A stretch of 33,090 nt of DNA from an uncultured Erythrobacter sp. (GTDB lineage: Bacteria; Pseudomonadota; Alphaproteobacteria; Sphingomonadales; Sphingomonadaceae), in the NCBI GenBank assembly GCA_913061345.1, contig CAJXTZ010000019.1, positions 1 to 33,090 on the forward strand. Reading direction: 5' to 3'. Position numbers and translations under genes: made by a program. Below are positions 25,119-33,090 of this stretch, piece after piece. The notes beneath the pieces are model-generated. The model made no database searches. It was not told the DNA's origin and saw nothing but the letters and a program-made list of their open reading frames with translations. How positions within the stretch are numbered: position 1 is the first letter of the stretch; each line of letters starts with the position of its first letter.

Positions 25119-25844
25119 CTAGCGATGACCCTCGTGGTTCAGCGCGTATTTCAGGCTGCCGCCGATCATCAGGCCCGAAAGCCCGACGATGACGATGGCC
25201 CAGATCCAGTGGGGCAGGAACAGCTCCGCCTCCATCGCGCCGGTGTCGGAGAGCATGGGCTGGCCGCCCACGATGGCGCTTTCGGAGAACAGGTAGTCAA
25301 GGTCCTTGAACATGGAGAACGCTGCCAGCACGCCCAGGAACTGCAAGGTGAAAAGCTGGATGCCACGGCTGCCGCGCCAGGCGATCAGGCCCACGCCAAT
25401 ACCCAGCAACGGCAGCACGGCCCATCCCACGGCGCTGCGCACCCAGATCGCGGTGGATAGCAAGATCGCCGCCGAAAGTGCGATAAGGGCCGGGCGCCAG
25501 TGCTTGCGCGCGCTGCTGGCCAGGATCAGGGCGGCGCCGATGACGCTCGGTCCCAGCGGACCGCCCATCGCGATCAAGGCGCGGTCCAGTCCGCCGCTAT
25601 CCAGTGCCGTGCGCGATGATGCATAGCCCGATCCATCGGCGTTGATCACCAGCAGATCGAAGGCATTACCTGTCAGAAGCGCGGTCAGACCATGCCCCAT
25701 TTCGTGAAACCACGTGGTGAGAATGACGAAGGGCCAGATCAGGTAATTGCCGAACGGCAGGGCGGGCAGGAACAATACCAGCACGCCCGCCAGTATCAGA
25801 CGGCCAACCTGCTCCTCCTGGCTGCCGGGGCGAACGCCGTACAT
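25119..25844 (-). CDS. M50-type membrane metallopeptidase-like protein
   Basis: A protein of 241 residues with about six membrane segments. The zinc motif HEMGH (His47-His51) sits at the start of a membrane helix, and GGPLGPSVIGA resembles the conserved second region of M50B proteins. Related proteins cleave membrane substrates, but substrate and partners are unknown here, and no PDZ domain is present. The ATG at 25844 overlaps the stop of the upstream transporter gene by one base (TGATG), so the two are translationally coupled. A longer frame upstream lies inside that gene and is not used. Confidence 0.82.
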   Translation of the reverse strand: MYGVRPGSQEEQVGRLILAGVLVLFLPALPFGNYLIWPFVILTTWFHEMGHGLTALLTGNAFDLLVINADGSGYASSRTALDSGGLDRALIAMGGPLGPSVIGAALILASSARKHWRPALIALSAAILLSTAIWVRSAVGWAVLPLLGIGVGLIAWRGSRGIQLFTLQFLGVLAAFSMFKDLDYLFSESAIVGGQPMLSDTGAMEAELFLPHWIWAIVIVGLSGLMIGGSLKYALNHEGHR

Positions 25845-26926
25845 CAGGCAGGCGCTCCCGCTTGCGGCTCCGTCTCTCCCACACGCGAGCGATAGAGGAT
25901 TGACCATCCCGCGAGGAACAGCCCGGCTGCCATCGGACCGACGACGATCCCGGCCAGCCCCATCGCGGCGATACCGCCCAATGTCGAGACAAGTATTATC
26001 CAGTCCGGAATGCCAGTGTCGCGCCCCACCAGTATCGGGCGCAGCACGTTATCCGCCATGCCGATAATGGCGACGCCTGAAATCAGCACTACCACGCCTT
26101 GCCATATATCGCCGATCGCCAGCAGATAGAGAGCCACCGGCACCCATACGATGGCCGGGCCGATTGCCGGAAGTAGCGAGAAGAAGGCGGTCAGCAGGCC
26201 CAGCAGCACCACCGAAGGCATGCCGGCAATCCAGTATGTGATGGAGCCGAGCGCCCCTTGCACAAGGCCGACGACGATTGAGCCCTTCACCGTCGCGCGC
26301 ACGATGGAGAGAAAGCGGTCGGACAATTCGCGCGCGATGTCGCTGCCCAGGGGCAGGTGATCGATGATCTTGGCGCCAAGGGGCTTCCCATCGCGCAGGA
26401 GAAAATAGGTTACATACAAACCCACGCCGAAAGACAGCACAAAGCCGATGGCGCTACCTGTGATCGAGACGGCCTGCTGCGCGATCAGTCCGGAGCTTTC
26501 CAGCGCCAGTTCCTGCGCGCGCTCCTGGATTAGCGCCGGCGAGCCGAGACCGGAGTTTTCGAGATTTTCGCGCAGAAAGCCCGGCAGGGCGGCGAAGATC
26601 GTCTCGAACCATCCGGCAAGGTCTATCCGGCCTTGCTGGAAGGCCACCACCACGGATGTTGCCTGGTCCACCACCACTCCGCCGACCAGGAAGGCCGGGA
26701 TGATGATCGCGATAGTGATGACCAGCAGGGTGGCGATCGCCGCTCGGTTGCTGCCGCCGCCCATCGTTCGGCGAAACCACTGGAACATCGGCTGGAACAT
26801 GATCGCCGCCAGCGCCGCCCACAGTATGGGCAGCAGGAATGGCCAGACGATAAGAGCAAAGCCAAGAGTAATAGCCGCGAGGAACAGCATGTAGCCACCG
26901 CTCTCCAGCCTTTTGTGCTCCATCAT
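25844..26926 (-). CDS. AI-2E family transporter (PerM/TqsA-like)
   Basis: Inner-membrane protein of 360 residues with about eight membrane segments. Family features are the N-terminal pair (LFLAAITLGFALIVWPFLLP), the long soluble helical region (about 105-145), the GVGLYVTYFLLRDG segment, and the C-terminal PAIGPAIVWVP and ADNVLRPILVGRDTGIPDW. TqsA exports autoinducer-2, but most members have no proven substrate and several are ion antiporters. Two ATGs (26926, 26923) and a GTG (26929) are possible starts; GGGAG lies 11 bases before the GTG. It follows gyrB by 48 bases and is coupled to the M50-like gene, so it may be in the gyrB transcription unit. Confidence 0.88.
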   Translation of the reverse strand: MMEHKRLESGGYMLFLAAITLGFALIVWPFLLPILWAALAAIMFQPMFQWFRRTMGGGSNRAAIATLLVITIAIIIPAFLVGGVVVDQATSVVVAFQQGRIDLAGWFETIFAALPGFLRENLENSGLGSPALIQERAQELALESSGLIAQQAVSITGSAIGFVLSFGVGLYVTYFLLRDGKPLGAKIIDHLPLGSDIARELSDRFLSIVRATVKGSIVVGLVQGALGSITYWIAGMPSVVLLGLLTAFFSLLPAIGPAIVWVPVALYLLAIGDIWQGVVVLISGVAIIGMADNVLRPILVGRDTGIPDWIILVSTLGGIAAMGLAGIVVGPMAAGLFLAGWSILYRSRVGETEPQAGAPA

Positions 26927-26974
26927 CACGGTCGCGGTTTCTCCCGGCCCTTTGCCTCTATCGGCGCGGCCCTA

Positions 26975-29692
<2,718 letters not shown>

Positions 29693-29713
29693 TCAAACGA
29701 CAGGGGTAAAGTC

Positions 29714-30379
29714 ATGAAGAACAAACTTGCGCTGGGCGCTGCAATCATGGCGATGGGTTTTGCAACACCCGCGCAGGCAGACATCCTGAATTACGATGTA
29801 TCGAATGCCACCGGGGGCGATTGTGCGCATGGCCTGTGGACCAACACGCTCAACAGCGGGTGCGATCGGTATTACTCCTTTCAGGACGGTTCGCTCTTCT
29901 CCGTAGATACAGACAATGGCACCGGCACCTTTACCGGCACCGCGATCAACAAGTCCGGCACGGTGGCAACGCTGGATCTGTCGCTGTCCGGTCTGCTCGA
30001 CACGCTGGACGGCACGGGCTTTGGCTACAAGGCCGGCGGCGGCGCCTATGATCCCGCCAACCAGGACTATTTCACTTCCGCCCTCGGCACGATTACCATC
30101 GGCGGCACGCCGTATACGTTGAATCCGCTCGATCCCATGGCGGGCAATACCGTTTTCCAGTTCGGCACTGGCGCGAACGACAAGACAGGCGATTTTGGCG
30201 GTTCGGCATGGCTTAACGTCCTGAAACCCACGGGCTGGGCGCTGCCGCATTTCGATATCAATTTCGACCTGACCCGCTCACCCACGCAGGTTCCCGCTCC
30301 AGCGGGTGCATTGCTGCTGGGCCTGGGCCTTGCAGGAGTATGGGGCGCGCGTCGTCGCAAGGCGAAGACTGCAGCCTGA
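29714..30379 (+). CDS. Exported VPxPA-CTERM (exosortase-type) protein
   Basis: A protein of 221 residues. Its signal peptide is MKNKLALGAAIMAMGFATPAQA. The mature part is Gly-, Thr- and Asp-rich with beta strands and one cysteine pair (GGDCAHGLW, NSGCDRYYSF). The C-terminus (about 193-217) has the three-part sorting signal: motif VPAPA, a hydrophobic helix (LLLGLGLAGVW) and a basic cluster (ARRRK). Such tails are recognised by exosortases, which cleave and attach surface or exopolysaccharide-associated proteins. No exosortase gene is in the window. The function of the mature domain is unknown. The last four codons and the stop lie in the first copy of a 32-bp tandem repeat. Confidence 0.88.
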   Translation: MKNKLALGAAIMAMGFATPAQADILNYDVSNATGGDCAHGLWTNTLNSGCDRYYSFQDGSLFSVDTDNGTGTFTGTAINKSGTVATLDLSLSGLLDTLDGTGFGYKAGGGAYDPANQDYFTSALGTITIGGTPYTLNPLDPMAGNTVFQFGTGANDKTGDFGGSAWLNVLKPTGWALPHFDINFDLTRSPTQVPAPAGALLLGLGLAGVWGARRRKAKTAA

Positions 30380-30428
30380 ATTCCCATTCGGCAATTAAGA
30401 CTGCAGCCTGAATTCCCATTCGGCAATT
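30365..30428. repeat. 32-bp perfect tandem duplication across the CTERM gene stop codon
   Basis: A 32-bp unit beginning AAGACTGCAGCCTGAATTCC occurs twice back to back (30365-30396 and 30397-30428). The first copy contains the codons Lys-Thr-Ala-Ala and the stop TGA; the second is non-coding. The copies are identical, so the duplication is recent or maintained. Confidence 0.97.
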
Positions 30429-30522
30429 ACGCCACAGGGCGGATTGTCATTAGCAGAACCTGAGCGAGGCCGGGCCGAAAGGCTTAGGTCTCGCTTAAGG
30501 CATTTGCGCTAGGTTCGCGCGC

Positions 30523-32142
30523 ATGAAGAAGAACTCCTTTCTCGTGCTCTCCACGCTTGCCCTTTCCCTTGCAGCCTGCGGGCTTGGCAGCGGCGACCCC
30601 CTGGTCGAGGCGCAGGCCGCTTTCGAACAGGGCGATTACCGCACGGCGCGCATTGCGCTGGTCGAGGCGATGGACAATCCGGAAAGCGCAGCCGCCGCCG
30701 CGCCGCTTTACGCCCGAACCCTGTTGGCGTTGGGCGATGGGGAGGGCGCGCAGCGCATCATCGACCGGATGCGCGATTCGGGCGAAGCGCCTGCCGATAT
30801 CGACGCGCTGGCAGCCCACGCAGCGTTCCTGCGCGGCGATCCGCAAGAAGCCTTCGCACGCAGCGAATTGCCGGGGGCACAGAATGCGCTGGGCGCATGG
30901 GTTGCCATCCGCGCGCTTACCGCGCTCAATCGCGAAGAGGATGCCTTGGCCCGCGCCGATCAGGCAGTGGCTGCCTATCCCGACGACGCCCGGCTGCTGG
31001 CTACCCGCGGCGCCATGGCGCTTGCGCAAAGGCAAGTTGCCGCCGCAAAGCATTGGTCAATCCGCGCACTGGATGCAGACGGGACGCAACTCGACGCGCT
31101 GATGCTGGCAGGGCAGTTGCGCTTGTTGCGATCCGATTATGCAGGGGCGCGAACATTCTATGCCCGTGCGCACCAGCATCACCCGGTCGATCTGGACGCC
31201 CTGTTCGCGCTCGCCGCAACGGAGGCTGACCTCGGCAATGCCAAGGCGGCGGCAGGCCATCTCGATACATTGCTGTCGGCCGCGCCCGGCCATCCGCTGG
31301 CGCTGCTGCTGAGCGCGCGGCTGGCGTTCGAGGAAGGCGATCTGGACGAGGCGAATGCCATCCTCCAGCGCAGCGAAAGCGATATAGCGAAGCTGCCCAG
31401 CGGTCGGCTGCTGATGGGCGAGGTGGCCTATTTGCGCGGCCTGCCCGCACAGGCCATCGTGCACTTGCGAGAGTTTGTGAAAACCCAGCCCGGCCATGCT
31501 CACGCAAGCACGGTCTTGGCGCAGGCCTATGCCGGGGAAGGAGAAGCGCGCCGCGCCTTCGATCTTGTGGCACCCTTGGCGGATAGCGCCACGGCCACGC
31601 CGCAACTGCTCGCACTGGCATCCCGGCTTTCTGGAGAACTGGGGCAGGAGGATCGCTTTGCCGCGCGTCTGGCTGGTGCGCGCCCGCGAGGTTTTGCGGC
31701 GAGGGCGAGCGAGGCGCAGGATGCGCTGCTGGCGGGCGAGGCGAAGAAGGCAGAACGGCTTTACGCGGCGCTACTGGCCGATGGCGGGCAAAGCGACGCT
31801 GTAATCCTCAACAACGCCGCGCATGCTGCGCTGGGCGTGGGTGACAAGGCGGAGGCGTTGCACCGCGCGCGCGGGGCCTATGCCCTGGCGCCGCGCGACC
31901 CGCGCGTGGCCGATACGCTGGGTTGGGCATTGCTGGAAAACGGGGAGGCTTCTGCCGGATTGCGGCATCTGGAAACGGCGATGGCGGCGCAGCCGGGCAA
32001 CCTGCAGATCCGATGGCATTATGCCAATGCACTGATCGCCAACGGGCGCGGCGCGGAAGCGCGTCCCATTATCGCCGAAATGCGTGAATTTGCAGGGGCT
32101 TCGCAGCGCGAGGCCATGGACGAAATTCTCGCCCGACTCTGA
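30523..32142 (+). CDS. TPR-repeat lipoprotein
   Basis: A protein of 539 residues. The signal MKKNSFLVLSTLALSLAAC has a lipobox cysteine at 19. The rest is alanine-rich helical pairs of tetratricopeptide type, about 12-14 repeats (for example DPLVEAQAAFEQGDYRTARI, DEDALARADQAV-like pairs, LLSARLAFEEGDLDEANAIL, ADTLGWALLENGEASAGL). The last repeats (DPRVADTLGWALL) are the most canonical. It probably scaffolds an envelope or secretion complex. TPR lipoproteins of this type (PrsT) belong to PEP-CTERM/exosortase exopolysaccharide systems, and the preceding gene has a CTERM signal; but this one is shorter than PrsT and the link is inference. GCTAGG 30508-30513 lies 9 bases before the ATG, another short-leader promoter candidate. 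A near-perfect inverted repeat (30459-30468 with 30490-30500) precedes it. Confidence 0.85.
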   Translation: MKKNSFLVLSTLALSLAACGLGSGDPLVEAQAAFEQGDYRTARIALVEAMDNPESAAAAAPLYARTLLALGDGEGAQRIIDRMRDSGEAPADIDALAAHAAFLRGDPQEAFARSELPGAQNALGAWVAIRALTALNREEDALARADQAVAAYPDDARLLATRGAMALAQRQVAAAKHWSIRALDADGTQLDALMLAGQLRLLRSDYAGARTFYARAHQHHPVDLDALFALAATEADLGNAKAAAGHLDTLLSAAPGHPLALLLSARLAFEEGDLDEANAILQRSESDIAKLPSGRLLMGEVAYLRGLPAQAIVHLREFVKTQPGHAHASTVLAQAYAGEGEARRAFDLVAPLADSATATPQLLALASRLSGELGQEDRFAARLAGARPRGFAARASEAQDALLAGEAKKAERLYAALLADGGQSDAVILNNAAHAALGVGDKAEALHRARGAYALAPRDPRVADTLGWALLENGEASAGLRHLETAMAAQPGNLQIRWHYANALIANGRGAEARPIIAEMREFAGASQREAMDEILARL

Positions 32143-32175
32143 CTGCAAACGGCATCGGGTCCGTAAGCGGATACG

Positions 32176-32206
32176 AAAATGGCCGCCCCTGGGGAGGAGC
32201 GGCCAT
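32176..32206 (-). terminator. Hairpin terminator with CUCCUCCC loop
   Basis: ATGGCCGC and GCGGCCAT are perfect 8-bp arms (32179-32186, 32199-32206). Read on the minus strand the stem is followed by TTTTCG, so it is an intrinsic terminator for minus-strand transcripts; on the plus strand it lies 34 bases after the TPR gene stop but lacks a U-tract. The minus-strand 5' part of the loop region reads CTCCTCCC. Confidence 0.7.
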
Positions 32207-32212
32207 GTGTTC

Positions 32213-32253
32213 GGCCCGGAAACGAGGGGGGTTGGAGAGGATGTCTCCGGGCC
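32213..32253 (-). ncRNA. Upstream hairpin of a possible small RNA (3' UTR of the 26-residue peptide gene)
   Basis: GGCCCGGA and TCCGGGCC are perfect 8-bp arms around a 25-base loop, C-rich on the minus strand (ACATCCTCTCCAACCCCCC). With the CUCCUCCC-loop terminator six bases further on, it forms a two-hairpin RNA tail after the short open reading frame at 32276-32356. This resembles alphaproteobacterial small RNAs with CUCCUCCC loops (cuckoo RNAs) found in 3' UTRs of small genes. Confidence 0.4.
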
Positions 32254-32275
32254 TTGGGGTCTGTCGTGCCCGCTC

Positions 32276-32356
32276 TTACAGAATGCCGTACAGCAAGGTG
32301 GTGCTGAGGGTGATCGCTGCGAGCGATGCAAGGATATTCGGTGCGAAATGCCGCAT
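32276..32356 (-). CDS. Predicted 26-residue membrane peptide
   Basis: ATG at 32356, stop TAA at 32276. The product is MRHFAPNILASLAAITLSTT then LLYGIL, one hydrophobic helix with a short basic start. ACAGGA lies about ten bases upstream and CATAAT (minus strand, about 32432-32437) could be a -10 box. It is followed by two hairpins and a terminator. It is too short for statistical certainty, but start signal, membrane helix and terminator agree. No function can be assigned. It is divergent from guaA. Confidence 0.5.
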   Translation of the reverse strand: MRHFAPNILASLAAITLSTTLLYGIL

Positions 32357-32470
32357 GGTTACATCGTCCTGTTGCTTGAGAAATTCGCCGGGGTGCCCCG
32401 TCGTCGAGGGGCAGATGGCGCTTGATTGAAAATTATGCAAATGCGAAATAATCGACAAGTGTTGCGCATT

Positions 32471-32498
32471 TTGCAACCGCCGGGTTGCACTGCTACAA
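32471..32498 (+). promoter_or_regulatory. Predicted guaA promoter with an overlapping inverted repeat
   Basis: TTGCAA (32471-32476), 16 bases, then CTACAA (32493-32498), ending 6 bases before the guaA ATG at 32505. An inverted repeat TGCAACC-gccg-GGTTGCA (32472-32489) overlaps the -35 box and the spacer and could be an operator. Confidence 0.6.
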
Positions 32499-32504
32499 GG
32501 TGGC

Positions 32505-33090
32505 ATGCTGGACACGGACGCGGCCTTTGGGCAATGCGCTGCCATGCAGGCAGACCATCTTCCCGATTCCATCCTTATCGTCGATTTCGGCAGCCAGGTA
32601 ACGCAGTTGATAGCGCGCCGCGTGCGCGAGGCGGGCGTCTATTCCGAGATCGCGCCGTTCACCCAGGCGGAGGAAGCGTTCGAACGGATGAAGCCGAAGG
32701 GCATTATCCTCTCGGGCTCTCCTGCCGGTGTGCCCGATGACGGTTCACCACGCGCGCCGCAAGTCCTGTTCGAAAGCGGGTTGCCGATCCTCGGCATCTG
32801 CTACGGCCAGCAGGTGATGACACACCAGCTGGGCGGGGAAGTTCGGCCCGGCCACGAAACCGGTGAAGGCGGCGAATTCGGCCGCGCATTCCTGACCGTT
32901 ACTGCCGATTGCGCGCTGTTCGATGGGCTGTGGCAAAAGGGTGAACGACACCAGGTGTGGATGAGCCACGGCGACAAGGTAACGCAGTTTGCCGATGGTT
33001 TCGAAATCGTCGCCACCAGCGACGGTGCCCCTTTCGCCGTGATCGCCGACGAGAAACGCAAGTTCTACGGCACGCAGTTCCATCCGGAGG
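32505..33090 (+). CDS. guaA: GMP synthase (glutamine-hydrolysing), N-terminal part, cut by window edge
   Basis: Makes GMP from XMP, ATP and glutamine. 195 codons are seen of a protein of about 520. This part is the class I glutamine amidotransferase domain: [20 protein letters not shown], the oxyanion-hole region [10 protein letters not shown], the nucleophile Cys99 in [10 protein letters not shown], and His193 and Glu195 of the triad in FYGTQFHPE at the window end. The start at 32505 ([10 protein letters not shown]) is chosen because the promoter ends 6 bases before it. An in-frame ATG at 32544 (MQADHLPDS) would match the usual N-terminus better and cannot be excluded; neither has a clear ribosome-binding site. 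The remaining domains lie beyond 33090. Confidence 0.93.
   Translation, partial: MLDTDAAFGQCAAMQADHLPDSILIVDFGSQVTQLIARRVREAGVYSEIAPFTQAEEAFERMKPKGIILSGSPAGVPDDGSPRAPQVLFESGLPILGICYGQQVMTHQLGGEVRPGHETGEGGEFGRAFLTVTADCALFDGLWQKGERHQVWMSHGDKVTQFADGFEIVATSDGAPFAVIADEKRKFYGTQFHPE

Overview
The window looks like an ordinary chromosomal stretch from an alphaproteobacterium of the order Sphingomonadales, most likely family Erythrobacteraceae. This rests on the style of the proteins (RpoB, GyrB, FtsK, GlnD, GMP synthase), high G+C coding DNA, an exosortase-type VPxPA-CTERM protein, an HWE-family histidine kinase, and sphingomonad-like promoters. No database search was possible, so the taxonomy is inference. 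There is no rRNA, tRNA, CRISPR array, insertion sequence, integrase or phage gene.

Layout. Positions 1-1990 hold the first 663 codons of rpoB (minus strand), read from its own promoter through a leader of about 250 nt. Positions 2344-5438 are a minus-strand three-gene unit: an outer-membrane barrel protein, a 7-TM protein and a sugar-transfer/glutamate-ligase-type ATP-grasp protein. The last two carry single-base frameshifts. Positions 5570-8613 carry ftsK and a ThiE/TenI-like gene. From a shared palindromic promoter, yggS is read the other way, followed by a small exported protein (to 9842). glnD (minus) and lgt plus a MidA/NDUFAF7-type methyltransferase (plus) diverge from 12606-12747. Positions 14799-18622 are a tightly packed minus-strand operon: GAF-PAS-HWE histidine kinase, ABC ATPase, and a fused permease/substrate-binding protein for osmoprotectant-type solutes.

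Divergent from that operon is a leucine/isovalerate catabolic pair (isovaleryl-CoA dehydrogenase, methylcrotonyl-CoA carboxylase beta subunit), then a frameshifted membrane-protein gene. Next come a lipoprotein with a possible general-stress (EcfG-type) promoter, a strong terminator, a PlsC-like acyltransferase and a membrane-anchored endonuclease/exonuclease/phosphatase-family protein. Positions 25119-29509 (minus) hold gyrB, an AI-2E-type transporter and an M50-type metallopeptidase. Positions 29714-32142 (plus) hold a VPxPA-CTERM exported protein, whose stop codon lies in a 32-bp tandem duplication, and a TPR lipoprotein. A possible minus-strand small transcript (26-residue membrane peptide plus hairpins, one with a CUCCUCCC loop) precedes guaA, which runs off the right edge.

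Main points of interest: (1) the barrel/7-TM/ATP-grasp locus, where frameshifts cluster while neighbouring housekeeping genes are intact; (2) the histidine kinase fused by operon structure, with zero spacing, to an osmolyte transporter; (3) a recurrent promoter layout, a CTAnnn-like -10 box 6-8 nt before the start codon, which predicts leaderless mRNAs for guaA, gyrB, lgt, glnD, yggS and thiE; (4) the candidate anti-Shine-Dalgarno small RNA next to guaA.
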